A DNA stretch of 64,000 nt from Candidatus Poribacteria bacterium (lineage in GTDB: Bacteria; Poribacteria; WGA-4E; PCPOR2b), in assembly GCA_022822785.1 (NCBI GenBank), contig JAJEAL010000096.1, positions 1 through 64,000 on the forward strand, written 5' to 3'. Position numbers and translations under genes: made by a program. Each line of letters opens with the position of its first letter. The stretch's first letter is position 1. The notes below the pieces were generated by a model. It worked only from the letters and a program-made list of their open reading frames with translations. It did no database searches and was not told where the DNA came from. Positions 27,470 to 35,879 of the stretch are shown one piece after another.

Positions 27470-27592
27470 TTACTGCTCCCCCACTAATGGCTTGGTGGAC
27501 AAAACTTCCTTGTACATATTAATCACAAGCATTACCCTCGGAAGGAGAAGCCTGTCCTCAAAAACAGTCTGTTCCCGTGCAGACATAGGAGC
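27470..27592 (-). pseudogene. In-frame continuation after the stop of the 27593-28354 gene
   Basis: The frame of the upstream gene stays open for 40 codons after its TGA and ends at TAA 27472-27470. Its last part, LLLPRVMLVINMYKEVLS, faintly resembles the C-terminal PRMTILEKEGLPVES of the lectin paralogue. It may be the remnant of a deleted lectin domain. The rest of 27271-27469 holds nothing I can identify. Confidence 0.35.
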
Positions 27593-28354
27593 TCATTGGG
27601 GCGTGAAAACCAAATCGTCCCGTTGTTCGCCACTATTGAGGGTAAACTCGGAGGTGGCTGAAAGTCCTTGATATTTGACCGCAACCGTGTAGAAAGCGAC
27701 ATCAAACTCGGGTTCATCTACATACATTACAAAGTAACCGTCGGAGTCGGTTCGCGCTGGATAATCTTCCATCGTTGTGCGATTCCTGCCTCTGTTATAC
27801 TCGTTTCGCACGTCGAGGTTAATCGGGGTATTCCTAAGTGGTATACCATCCCTAGAAACGACCTTGCCCCGATAGCGAGTGCGAGGGCGCACCGTGATTT
27901 TAACATTTTCCATATGTGCACCCGGTTCAATAGAAAACGTGATTCCTTTAATGTATGATGGAATGGTCGGATGGAAGGTTATCTTACCGATTGTCATTGA
28001 AAGTAGCTCGTAACTTTTCCGAGATTTCTCTGACATGGACGGCAATCCAATCAATTGGACAGGACCGGGCATCACCTCGGCGATAACAAAACGGCCCGCG
28101 TCGTCGGTTTTATTGGCAGCTGATAATGATAGCGAAAAATCAGCTTCCAATGTAATGGCATGACCGTTGATGAGCTTTGTGTGCTGAATGATGAGCGGGA
28201 ACCCAGCAACCGGATTGCCCTCCACATCAACAACACGACCGGATAAGGTGCATGTAGCCTCTTGAGCGATACTAAGTGACGGGACGAGAAGTAACAGGGT
28301 TACAATCGCGGTGAGAAGTGGGGCGAAGTTGGATCTAAGGTGTGAACGATTCAT
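27593..28354 (-). CDS. Exported carboxypeptidase-regulatory-like protein lacking the lectin domain
   Basis: This 253-residue protein has a signal peptide (SIAQEA) and the same CTLSGRVVDVEGNPVAGF repeat and second beta domain as the two genes at 22692-25224. It ends with RDDLVFTPQ, exactly where the paralogues run on into the C-type-lectin domain. It therefore looks truncated by a TGA and a deletion, but the remaining domains are complete. ATG 28354 has AAGGGAGAT upstream and an extended -10 promoter is nearby. Confidence 0.8.
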   Translation of the reverse strand: MNRSHLRSNFAPLLTAIVTLLLLVPSLSIAQEATCTLSGRVVDVEGNPVAGFPLIIQHTKLINGHAITLEADFSLSLSAANKTDDAGRFVIAEVMPGPVQLIGLPSMSEKSRKSYELLSMTIGKITFHPTIPSYIKGITFSIEPGAHMENVKITVRPRTRYRGKVVSRDGIPLRNTPINLDVRNEYNRGRNRTTMEDYPARTDSDGYFVMYVDEPEFDVAFYTVAVKYQGLSATSEFTLNSGEQRDDLVFTPQ

Positions 28355-28430
28355 GGTGAGTATCTCCCTTCGATCGATTCATGCTAAAAAATAACGAATA
28401 GGCCTACGCAAGAATTATCAAACTACTTCT

Positions 28431-28439
28431 ATTATATCA
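28431..28439 (-). promoter_or_regulatory. Extended -10 promoter candidate
   Basis: The minus strand reads TGATATAAT, an extended -10 element, about 75 nt before the start at 28354. No good -35 hexamer is found at the usual distance. Confidence 0.45.
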
Positions 28440-28624
28440 TACTTGTCCAATAGCGTCTTAGATTTAGTCATCAATTTGGGTGAATGGTAAACCGCTTTCA
28501 ACCCCTGGAGCGTTAATACCACCGTGATAAGACTAGGATGCAAAGCAGTTGGAGCTATGTTAGCTCAGCCGTTATTAATGGAACCGTAGAATTCAATGGT
28601 CGCTCATGTAAAGAAATCGTGCAA

Positions 28625-28658
28625 AGAAACCGAGTTTTTTCTTGAAAACTCGGTTTCT
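28625..28658. repeat. Dispersed inverted repeat, family A, copy 3
   Basis: The same 14-bp stem as at 11139-11172 with an identical CTTG loop region, preceded by CGTGCAA as in the copy at 33177. It lies in the 490-bp gap 28355-28847, about 190 bp before the next start codon. Confidence 0.9.
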
Positions 28659-28847
28659 CCAAGTCGCTCTGCACTCTCTTTTGACATAAGCCCAATGGTT
28701 TGTGGGACAGAGGTTACGGCCGACGGAGTATGCCTACTATCTGGTGGCAACTTGCGTTATTCTAGGATAGTGGAGAGAATCATGTCATCCATCACTGTAT
28801 TATCCCCCTGCACACAAGCGGAACACTTCACCTTAAAAGATAAGACG

Positions 28848-29399
28848 ATGGTCGAATGCAAATATCTCAACAATCGAATCTACGCAGCATTAATGTCAAT
28901 TGGGCTCGTATTGACTCTACTTGTCTGGAGTTCGTGCGGCGAGGGGCCGTTTCACCCTGTTAGTGAAATGGAAGAAAAAAATATAAAGATGGCGTTAAAA
29001 AATCGGTCATTCCGGCAATTTGATCCTGACGATATAGACGCGAGTCCGAGGAAAGCGGTGGTTCTGGATTTCTTTGACGGGGTTAGGTTCTGGGCACAAT
29101 ATTCCGAGGGCACGTACGCAATCAACGAATGGGAGATTTTCGCAGCGGATTATCGCGTTGAAAAGGCGGAGAACGGTTCGACGATTAAGATCTATTTCAC
29201 AAAACCGAGTTCAGCGAGAATATTGCCAACGCCGTGTGAAGATTGTATTGAAACGTTGGGAATCTCTATTTCAATCAGAGAGGTCTTCGATAGTGAAAAG
29301 ATATCCTTCAAACTGAATGACCCTGATGATAGTTTGCCTTCACCGTTTCCTGTCTTTAAGTCGTGGACAAAATTTAGGGAAGATGAATATTTCGATTGA
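28848..29399 (+). CDS. Lipoprotein of unknown function
   Basis: This 183-residue protein starts at ATG 28848, giving a short basic n-region and a lipobox ending at Cys (LVWSSC, about residue 26). An ATG at 28782 with GGAGAG upstream is an alternative but would make the signal too long. The mature part is acidic with a CEDC pair (PTPCEDCIETLG) and alternating strands that suggest a small beta-sandwich. I do not recognise a family. It stands alone between the lectin cluster and the iron/redox group. Confidence 0.6.
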   Translation: MVECKYLNNRIYAALMSIGLVLTLLVWSSCGEGPFHPVSEMEEKNIKMALKNRSFRQFDPDDIDASPRKAVVLDFFDGVRFWAQYSEGTYAINEWEIFAADYRVEKAENGSTIKIYFTKPSSARILPTPCEDCIETLGISISIREVFDSEKISFKLNDPDDSLPSPFPVFKSWTKFREDEYFD

Positions 29400-29715
29400 T
29401 GTGTGCAGGCTAGCCTGACAGCTGCAGACAAAAAGGCGCGGGGAAATCGGACATAGAGGAGGACTTCAAACCCGTCTTTGTGGAAAAGCAGGAGGTGGGG
29501 GATATGCTACGGCAGGATCTGATATGTTCCCACACCCGCTGCGACGCAAAACGAAATTGGGAGTGAAATACCGAGGATAAGACGGGGACCGAATCCCGAC
29601 AGGTACAACCCATCCATCGTAACCATTCGCTTATTTTCTCTTTCATTTTTACTGTCTCTTCCCCTCGCTTGGATCTGCTGATCTAAATAGGACGTACAGG
29701 ATTGATCCATACGCG
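29400..29715. other. Gap without a supported gene
   Basis: Short minus-strand frames exist (for example ISLPISFCVAAGVGTYQ near 29550) but none has a ribosome site or recognisable domain. They may be decayed coding sequence. Confidence 0.4.
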
Positions 29716-30072
29716 CTAGTGCACCCTGAACGGCCCACCTTTTGGCTCCTCCTCAAGGTCAGGGCGGGTGGAATCGAGGAATACCTCGTGAAGCTCCAGC
29801 TTGTTTGATTGTGTGAATGCTTCCGCCGGCAGTGTTCCCGACTGAGCGTGTCCCTTGCGGAATTCTTCCGATTCGACCCAATTTTCAAAGTCTTTTCGCG
29901 ATTCCCAAAGCGTAAACACAACGTAGGGATCATCGTCATTGACCGGACGTAACACTTGATTCGAGATGAAGCCGGGCATCCCGTCAATGAGTCGAGCGCG
30001 GTTGCGGAAACGTTCCTCAAAGGCGTCTCGATATTCGGCTGCGACATAAATTCGATTTGCGACAGTGATCAT
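29716..30072 (-). CDS. Antibiotic-biosynthesis-monooxygenase (ABM) fold protein, heme-oxygenase-like
   Basis: This 118-residue protein has the dimeric alpha/beta-barrel ABM fold: TVANRIYVAAEYRDAFEERF at the start, then MPGFISNQVLRP and YVVFTLWESRKDFENWV. Small members of this type include heme-degrading IsdG/HmoB enzymes and cofactor-free monooxygenases. The ATG overlaps the TGA of the upstream Rieske gene (ATGA), so the two are translationally coupled. A Rieske electron donor beside it supports an oxygenase role, but the substrate (heme or other) is inference. Confidence 0.8.
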   Translation of the reverse strand: MITVANRIYVAAEYRDAFEERFRNRARLIDGMPGFISNQVLRPVNDDDPYVVFTLWESRKDFENWVESEEFRKGHAQSGTLPAEAFTQSNKLELHEVFLDSTRPDLEEEPKGGPFRVH

Positions 30073-30488
30073 GGTGTTACCCTCCGTTCTGGCTTTGTAT
30101 GATAAACGTGAATGGGATTATGTTGGACGGGTTGGCTGGGTGAGTTGATATCGACAAGAATATGCTCCCCGTCAACCTTCACCGGATAGGTCGCGATCTT
30201 ACACTTTCCGGGCCAAATGCACTGGCCCGTTTTGACATCAAACTTCCATTGGTGAATTGGGCAAACGATAACGTCGTTTTCTAGTCGTCCTGCGTGCAAC
30301 ATTCCACCGACATGGGGACAGATGTTGTTTACCGCGTAAAACTTTCCGTTGACGTTGTGGATACCGATGAAATTACCTTCTAACTTCGCGCTGATGCCGT
30401 TGCCGGGACTCACTTCATCGGTCTTGGCTGCTTTTATGAAGCGAGGGACTCCCGGATTTCGTTGTAATTCTTGGACTTGCAAAGCCAT
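30069..30488 (-). CDS. Rieske-type [2Fe-2S] ferredoxin
   Basis: This 139-residue protein has both Rieske cluster motifs, CPHVGG and CPIHQWKFD, giving two Cys and two His ligands. The length fits ferredoxins of dioxygenase systems or NirD-like subunits; no signal peptide is seen, so it is cytoplasmic. GAGGAGG precedes the ATG. It is coupled to the ABM gene and probably passes electrons to it or to another oxygenase. Confidence 0.9.
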   Translation of the reverse strand: MALQVQELQRNPGVPRFIKAAKTDEVSPGNGISAKLEGNFIGIHNVNGKFYAVNNICPHVGGMLHAGRLENDVIVCPIHQWKFDVKTGQCIWPGKCKIATYPVKVDGEHILVDINSPSQPVQHNPIHVYHTKPERRVTP

Positions 30489-30643
30489 AAGCCTCCTCTA
30501 CTTGGTTCATATCAAAAACAGGAGCAGAGCTGGTAAAAGAAACTGTTTGGATTGAGTAAACCCTCCACCCTTCCGCAGCGTTACTGTATACGGTTTCGAT
30601 TGACTCTATCTTACTTCAAATACTCAAATATAAGGAAAAAACA

Positions 30644-31135
30644 GTGAACGGACATCCTGAAATTATCGAAGTACTCAACGACGTTTTAACCGCTGAACTT
30701 ACTGCTATCAACCAATATTTTGCCCATTCCGAAATTTGTGAAAATTGGGGATATGAGCGTCTCCATCAAGCGATACGTGAACATGCCATCGGAGAGATGA
30801 AGCACGCTGAAGATCTGATCGCTCGTGTGCTCTACCTCAATGCGATGCCTAACATGGCACGCTATTTCGAAATTAAAATCGGCGCAAATGTCCAAGAGAT
30901 GATGGAAAACGACCTCGCCCTTGAAACAGAAGCGGTCGAGCGGCTCAATGAGTTTATCCAGCTTGCCCATACCCACAAGGATTTCGGGTCGGAGGAGCTG
31001 CTTGAGCAGATCCTCAAAGATGAAGAGGAGCATATTGACTGGATAGAGGCGCAACTCGATCAGATTAACCAAGTAGGCATCCAAAACTACCTCGCGCAAC
31101 AGATTATTTCTGATGAAGAGGGAGAGGAAGCGTAA
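30644..31135 (+). CDS. bfr: Bacterioferritin
   Basis: This 163-residue four-helix iron-storage protein starts with GTG behind AAGGAAA. All six ferroxidase ligands fall on the canonical numbers: Glu18, Glu51, His54, Glu94, Glu127 and His130. Met52, the heme ligand, is also present, which confirms the GTG start. It oxidises Fe(II) and stores iron in a 24-mer. It is divergent from the Rieske gene and convergent with the di-heme oxidoreductase gene, within an iron-themed group. Confidence 0.95.
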   Translation: MNGHPEIIEVLNDVLTAELTAINQYFAHSEICENWGYERLHQAIREHAIGEMKHAEDLIARVLYLNAMPNMARYFEIKIGANVQEMMENDLALETEAVERLNEFIQLAHTHKDFGSEELLEQILKDEEEHIDWIEAQLDQINQVGIQNYLAQQIISDEEGEEA

Positions 31136-31151
31136 CTCCCTCCCGTGTACG

Positions 31152-32567
31152 CTACAGCGATTCCAGAAAAGCGATGAGCGCATTTCTATCGCTTGCGGAC
31201 ATCCCCTGAACTGCATCACGCGATTGCTCTGCTTCCCCACCGTGCCACAAAACTGCCTCCAGTAACCCTCTTGCCCGGCCGTCGTGGAGGAAGTTGGTGT
31301 GCCCGTTGACCACCTTGACCAACCCTATACCCCACAGCGGTGGTGTACGCCACTCCGACCCGCTCGCCAGAAAATCGGGACGGTTGTCCGCTAACCCCGG
31401 ACCCATATCGTGTAACAGCAGGTCGGTGTAAGGGTGAATTGTCTGATTGGAAACCTCCGGCACATCGGATAATGTTCCTGTCTCCAATGTTGGGATATGA
31501 CAACCGGAACAACCCGCGCTTTCAAAGAGCTCCTCACCGTGTTGAACAATCGGGTCGTCGAGGCCGCGTCGGGCAGGCACCGCGAGGGTTTGGACGTAAA
31601 ATGTCACTACATCCAAAATTTCATCGCTGAGTTCTGGGTCGTCACCCCGCCCATCGTATTGCGGTTGCCCATCCGAACTCTCTCTCGGCAACAGCGAGGT
31701 TGTAATACCCATGTCATCGTGATAGGCGGAGGCGACCTGTTGAATCAGTGTCGGCTGATTCGCCTTCCACCCGAACCGACCGAGGCTCAGTCCATTCTTC
31801 TGGACATCCCAGACGTAATTTGGTTTCCCGGAAATCCCATCGCCATCCTGATCGTCTTCGTCCGCCAAGGCGAGGATAGTCGCTTCGGGTACTGCTTCAA
31901 GTAGTCCTAAGCCGAACACAACGGGTGCGACGCGGGGCGAGATTTCAACGTCATCGGGCAACGGTTGATACGCGTTTTCAATTTTGTAGCTTGGTGTGCG
32001 GAGATGTACCTTCACTCCGTCGCTTGTCATGAATTCGCCTTCGGTATAATTGATTGTTACCGTTCCCTCCGGAGGGACGCCGAAGATTGCGCGGTTATTG
32101 AGTTGCGTACCGAAGCCGGGAACCGGCACCGGTCCTTGTGTGCCGTCACCATTTGGGTTCGGAAGACTCACACGGAAAAGCATTGATGTGAGTTTTTCAC
32201 CCGAAGTCGGTGCGCGTCCCCGTCCATCTCGCGCATGACAGTTGATGCAGGAGATATTATTGTAGACAGGACCCAGGCCCGGGTTGACCTCCGCGGGAAC
32301 TGTGACAAAAACGGCTTCAAACTCGACATCGCCTTCGAGGTGCTTTGCTAACCCATCTGCTGAAAGGTTTGGCGCGGGTGTCGAAAACGCGTGGCTTGTC
32401 GCGTCAAACACGGTCGTCTCGCCGCCAGAAAACTTCTTATCTGAAACCTCCATCTTCGCCGGATCGGTTAAGTCACTCGAATCGCAAGCGGCGATTAGGG
32501 TACAGAGTAAGGCTATAAAAAATAAAACGTATGAAATATAATTTGATTTCACGGTTTCAACCATCAT
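31152..32567 (-). CDS. Di-heme oxidoreductase (DHOR/thiol oxidoreductase-like) lipoprotein
   Basis: This protein of about 471 residues has a lipobox (LIAAC) and two c-type heme sites, CINCH and CSGCH. Order and spacing match the DHOR family, related to MauG-like di-heme enzymes. In marine Gram-negatives these genes often sit with imelysin genes in iron-regulated clusters, as here with 33230-34348. The start is uncertain: GTG 32579, ATG 32567 or GTG 32555. All overlap or abut the stop of the NUDIX gene at 32557, so the two are probably cotranscribed. Confidence 0.85.
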   Translation of the reverse strand: MMVETVKSNYISYVLFFIALLCTLIAACDSSDLTDPAKMEVSDKKFSGGETTVFDATSHAFSTPAPNLSADGLAKHLEGDVEFEAVFVTVPAEVNPGLGPVYNNISCINCHARDGRGRAPTSGEKLTSMLFRVSLPNPNGDGTQGPVPVPGFGTQLNNRAIFGVPPEGTVTINYTEGEFMTSDGVKVHLRTPSYKIENAYQPLPDDVEISPRVAPVVFGLGLLEAVPEATILALADEDDQDGDGISGKPNYVWDVQKNGLSLGRFGWKANQPTLIQQVASAYHDDMGITTSLLPRESSDGQPQYDGRGDDPELSDEILDVVTFYVQTLAVPARRGLDDPIVQHGEELFESAGCSGCHIPTLETGTLSDVPEVSNQTIHPYTDLLLHDMGPGLADNRPDFLASGSEWRTPPLWGIGLVKVVNGHTNFLHDGRARGLLEAVLWHGGEAEQSRDAVQGMSASDRNALIAFLESL

Positions 32568-33144
32568 TTTTGGATTCACGTATTCTCGCTGTCAACTGAT
32601 ATAACTCCGCTAACTCGAACCGATTAATGGATCTGAACCGTTGAGCGGCTTCCTCAATAGTAACGAACTCGACGCTTACCACCTGTTCGCCACCTTCAGG
32701 ATTTTCAGGGTTGCCGATGATTTCTACCGCGCCATAGCCCACAAGCCGATAGAATTCGGGATGTGGCAGATGTGGACGATAGGGCTTTGAGGCAGTCGAA
32801 AAACAGTGCCAAGCGCCAAGTGGTTCAAAGGTTATCAGACGCGCACCGGCTTCTTCAATCAACTCACGGCTGATTGCGTCCGAGTAACTTTCGCCCGGCT
32901 CCAATGTGCCGCCCGGCACCTCCCATTCCCCAGTTTGTAGGCGAAGTACCAACCACCGATCCCCCTTGAATGGAACAAGGTTGACATTACTGATCAAATC
33001 GAGGGGTGGAATTTCGTTGAGGGGTTCAAACGTGCAGGTTACAGTTCCCCAAGTAGTGTCTGCAAACAGGTTTGGAAAGTTGCTTTGCATCCCGATCTTA
33101 TCGGGGTCATCTTTTAATATCGATTTTTCCCCTGTTGACTTCAT
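32557..33144 (-). CDS. NUDIX hydrolase
   Basis: This frame of 195 residues contains a complete Nudix box, GGTLEPGESYSDAI followed by RELIEEAG, matching Gx5Ex7REUxEExGU. Members cleave nucleoside diphosphates linked to another group; the substrate is not predictable. The first 22 codons overlap a palindromic repeat (33077-33106), so the real start may be ATG 33090 or later. It sits between imelysin and DHOR genes on the same strand. Confidence 0.85.
   Translation of the reverse strand: MKSTGEKSILKDDPDKIGMQSNFPNLFADTTWGTVTCTFEPLNEIPPLDLISNVNLVPFKGDRWLVLRLQTGEWEVPGGTLEPGESYSDAISRELIEEAGARLITFEPLGAWHCFSTASKPYRPHLPHPEFYRLVGYGAVEIIGNPENPEGGEQVVSVEFVTIEEAAQRFRSINRFELAELYQLTARIRESKNDG
33077..33106. 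repeat. Family C palindromic repeat inside the NUDIX N-terminus
   Basis: AAGTTGCTTTGCATCCCGAT followed by CTTATCGGGG matches the intergenic repeats at 11249 and 12532. Here it supplies about ten codons of the NUDIX frame. Confidence 0.6.
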
Positions 33145-33176
33145 TGTTTTTCCGGATCAATTAATGAATCGTGCAA

Positions 33177-33209
33177 AGAAACCGAGTTTTTGAGAAGCCC
33201 TCGGTTTCT
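33177..33209. repeat. Dispersed inverted repeat, family A, copy 4 (one arm degraded)
   Basis: AGAAACCGAGTTTTT faces CCCTCGGTTTCT; the inner stem is imperfect. It is preceded by CGTGCAA, as at 28625, and lies 33 bp upstream of the NUDIX start codon. Confidence 0.85.
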
Positions 33210-33229
33210 CTGCCGTGGGCTAACCTGCG

Positions 33230-34348
33230 TTACTCGAAATTACTGTCTAACACTAATTTCAAGATATCGTTTTCCAGTGTCTGCTGAACTGTGCTGACCG
33301 CGTCAATTGCTGCTTGGACAGCGGCACGTTGAGCAGTGATTGAGTCGCGGAAGGGGTCCGGAATCGCACCGATGGTGTCGATGGCGGTCTGGACTTCGGT
33401 TTGGAATCTCGCGTCTAGGTTGGGGTCCACCCCGTTTACAAATTCGTTAAGTCCCTGACCGTCTGCCATGAACTTGCCCATGTAGACGTTTTGAATGCCA
33501 CGGATATTGTCTTGGAAGTCACTAATCGAGTTAAAGCTAAACTGTGACTCAACAAGGGTCGTGTCACTCTCATTGAACGGGTCGGAGATTTTGCCATTGG
33601 CGACTTCATCGGCGATAACAATCATACCGTTGACCATCTCCTGCATTGCGTCTTTCTGTGATTGGTAAATGGTGCTGGTGTCACCGGCATTGGCGACCTC
33701 TCCGGCGTAATTTTCACCCGACGCCTCCCACGCCCTACGCAATTGAGCCGTTTTTGCTTTCAGATTCTCCGTTGTCGCGGTGAGGTATTCCAGCTCGCGG
33801 GGGGTAATATCCTCCGCTTTTCGCTGGTCCCCGTCACGGAAAAGGAGATACTCGATGGTATGGAAACCTTTCAGCGTGTCTTCGAGCGCGTCAATGGATG
33901 CTTCGGTCAATCCCTGTCCGCTGTTAAGCACGCCGTCGAGGTCAACCCGATTGACGGGCCAGCTATCGAGTGCTGGGTCAAGACCCTGCGTATCAACAGG
34001 ACCGAACAGGAATGCCTCGCTCTGTTCCCACGGTGTCCGGGCTGCCTTCCAGGCTGCTTGTGCCAGTTCCAAATGGGCTTGGTTGGGAGCCGCGTTCAAC
34101 GCCTGTACGGCGCCTAGCAGTTCGCCGGCTTTGTTGTCTAAGTCAGTATAGGTGGCGAGTACGACTTTGTTAGCGAAGTCGTTCAAGGTGGTGCTAGCAT
34201 CAAACACGGATTCTTCAGCGGCAGTAGTGACATCATCGTCGTCGCTGCCGCAACCAGTCAGGCTGCAACCGATGAGGCCAATTGATAGGACCAGAAGAGC
34301 CGATAGGGTTCTGCAAAATAGCTTTGTTAGATATTGATTGAATCTCAT
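33230..34348 (-). CDS. Imelysin family lipoprotein (peptidase M75-like, iron-related)
   Basis: This 372-residue protein has two possible lipobox cysteines (LIGCSLTGC) and a low-complexity acidic linker. The imelysin core shows WEQSEAFLFGPVDTQGLDP and the GFHTIEYLLF motif with the HxxE pair. Imelysins are outer-facing lipoproteins linked to iron uptake; peptidase activity is doubtful. ATG 34348 has AAGGAGG upstream. It follows a barrel protein (34378) by 29 nt and precedes NUDIX and DHOR, which suggests one iron-related operon. Confidence 0.88.
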   Translation of the reverse strand: MRFNQYLTKLFCRTLSALLVLSIGLIGCSLTGCGSDDDDVTTAAEESVFDASTTLNDFANKVVLATYTDLDNKAGELLGAVQALNAAPNQAHLELAQAAWKAARTPWEQSEAFLFGPVDTQGLDPALDSWPVNRVDLDGVLNSGQGLTEASIDALEDTLKGFHTIEYLLFRDGDQRKAEDITPRELEYLTATTENLKAKTAQLRRAWEASGENYAGEVANAGDTSTIYQSQKDAMQEMVNGMIVIADEVANGKISDPFNESDTTLVESQFSFNSISDFQDNIRGIQNVYMGKFMADGQGLNEFVNGVDPNLDARFQTEVQTAIDTIGAIPDPFRDSITAQRAAVQAAIDAVSTVQQTLENDILKLVLDSNFE

Positions 34349-34377
34349 TGGATCCTCCTTTTTGATTTGTGGTTAAA

Positions 34378-35580
34378 TTAGTATTGAAACCCGAAGCTGA
34401 GTGCAAAGGTGTTTTCCCGGTTTTCAACTTCGGTGCCCAATCTCCGTGCGGAGTAGTGTCCCTTGAAAACAAGTTGTGGGTGTGGCTGATAATTGAGGCC
34501 GAGGGTCCACGTCTGCCGTTCCCAACGCGGATTATCAAAGATGTCTCCCTCAGTCTCAGCCATTGTGTCGTAGTTGTCGTAACGGACGAACAGATCGAGC
34601 GCTGCCTCGGTGCTCAAGGATGATTTGAAGAACGTGAGCAGGTTGTAGCCAACTTCAAGGTATCCTCCAAAGGCTTGGCTACCGACAGGCGTCCGCTTTA
34701 CGTTCAGGTTATTTGAAAGATTACGATTGGTTTTGGAGATAAGTTCTGAGTTTTCGAGTGTTCCGTAAAGGAACATTCCACGAACCTTCAGCGCACCGAC
34801 CTCATAAAATCCGTGTAGGTCAACAATTGAGACATTGGCGTCAAGCTCGAAATCCGGTTTCGGACGGTTGTCCGCGCTGTCCCCGTAGTAACCAGAGACA
34901 CCGAGAACTGCACCATCCATGACCGTATAATCGAGGCGACCGACGAGCGCGAAATCTTCAGCATTGGCGGCCTCAAAACGCAGTTGGTGACCGCCGACAA
35001 TCCAACGGCGCGAACTGAAGCCGGTGGAGTCCAAGCCGTTGACGATTTGCGCTTGATAGCTGAGCGCGCCGATTGTGCCGAATAGCTCAATCCCATTTTC
35101 GTGCCAGATGGTTGGAATTAGATTTGATTCAGATTCGGGGCGGGTCGTTGTGAAGTAGTGTTGGGGGCGATGCCGCTTGGCGGTTAAGCCGACCGGCACG
35201 ATGATGTGACCAATCCGTAGGTTGAGTGTTGGGCGAAACTCAAAGACCGCAGCGAGTTTCTCAACGATGACTTCGCCGCCTTTTTCGACTTCCATCTCGA
35301 ATTCACCAAACTCCTCAAATTTATCAAACTCCATGGTAATGCCGGTGCCACCGTGCTCGAACTCGAGTTCTGATTCAAGACGGATGGTGTCGTTGATCTG
35401 GAGTTTTGGCGCGATGACGAACCGTTCAACATCAATATGAGCGCGCCGCTCCGGATCGGTCTGCCAATCAAAGTTGGCGTAGTTGATTACCCCGTAGCCG
35501 GAGATACTTAATCGTTTAGATTCAGCGGGCACGGTTTGAGCCATCGAAAACAGAAGTACGACGCAACAGAGGATTCGCAA
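34378..35580 (-). CDS. Outer-membrane porin, phosphate-selective-porin-like
   Basis: This 400-residue protein starts at TTG behind GAGAGG. A signal peptide (TVPAES) is followed by alternating amphipathic strands and a C-terminal aromatic residue (FGFQY). Strand patterns such as LNLRIGHIIVPVGL resemble OprO/OprP-type porins. It heads the imelysin-NUDIX-DHOR group and could admit the substrate of that system. A near-palindrome lies 23 bp before its start. Confidence 0.75.
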   Translation of the reverse strand: MRILCCVVLLFSMAQTVPAESKRLSISGYGVINYANFDWQTDPERRAHIDVERFVIAPKLQINDTIRLESELEFEHGGTGITMEFDKFEEFGEFEMEVEKGGEVIVEKLAAVFEFRPTLNLRIGHIIVPVGLTAKRHRPQHYFTTTRPESESNLIPTIWHENGIELFGTIGALSYQAQIVNGLDSTGFSSRRWIVGGHQLRFEAANAEDFALVGRLDYTVMDGAVLGVSGYYGDSADNRPKPDFELDANVSIVDLHGFYEVGALKVRGMFLYGTLENSELISKTNRNLSNNLNVKRTPVGSQAFGGYLEVGYNLLTFFKSSLSTEAALDLFVRYDNYDTMAETEGDIFDNPRWERQTWTLGLNYQPHPQLVFKGHYSARRLGTEVENRENTFALSFGFQY

Positions 35581-35602
35581 TTCTAACCTCTCAGGTTTAT
35601 TT

Positions 35603-35621
35603 GAAACTGAGTCTCAATTTC
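35603..35621. promoter_or_regulatory. Palindromic operator candidate before the porin-imelysin operon
   Basis: GAAACTGAGTCTCAATTTC is a 19-bp near-perfect palindrome (one mismatched pair) between the terminator at 35633 and the TTG start at 35580. A second TTGAGACTCA core is at 35682-35691. A Fur- or DtxR-like metal regulator is a plausible binder, given the genes, but this is inference. Confidence 0.4.
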
Positions 35622-35632
35622 ACTATGGTATT

Positions 35633-35658
35633 AAATAAAAACGGGCATCTTTTGCCCG
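35633..35658 (-). terminator. Rho-independent terminator
   Basis: On the minus strand CGGGCA, loop AAAGA, and TGCCCG are followed by TTTTTATTT. It probably ends the transcript of the gene at 35880-36950 and insulates the downstream porin gene. Confidence 0.85.
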
Positions 35659-35681
35659 ATTGATTCTTGTAGAAATTGATA

Positions 35682-35691
35682 TTGAGACTCA
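35682..35691. promoter_or_regulatory. Second palindromic core TTGAGACTCA
   Basis: It repeats the core of the site at 35608-35617 in inverted form, 74 bp away, on the other side of the terminator. The 220 bp around it (35660-35879) hold no gene. Confidence 0.3.
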
Positions 35692-35879
35692 TTCGCAAGT
35701 AAGATTTTGTAGTATTATAAATTGCTGTAAAGCGTTTGTCAAGTTTTTTTACAGATTATTCACAAAAAAGATTCCGGACGCCTAAATCACGGGTTGGACG
35801 AATCAGGATTGCCCCCCTCCGATTCGTGGCTGAAGAGCTAATCTGTTGAAGCGAGGACTGACTTGAGCAGGCTCCAAAA

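Noticed and set aside
27470-27595. TGA recoding (selenocysteine or code change) at the end of the 27593-28354 gene
   Set aside because: TGA ends many genes here, no SECIS-like hairpin is evident, and the tail has little similarity to a domain.
30686-31240. Minus-strand frame of 184 residues
   Set aside because: It is the shadow of bacterioferritin, whose ferroxidase ligands are complete.
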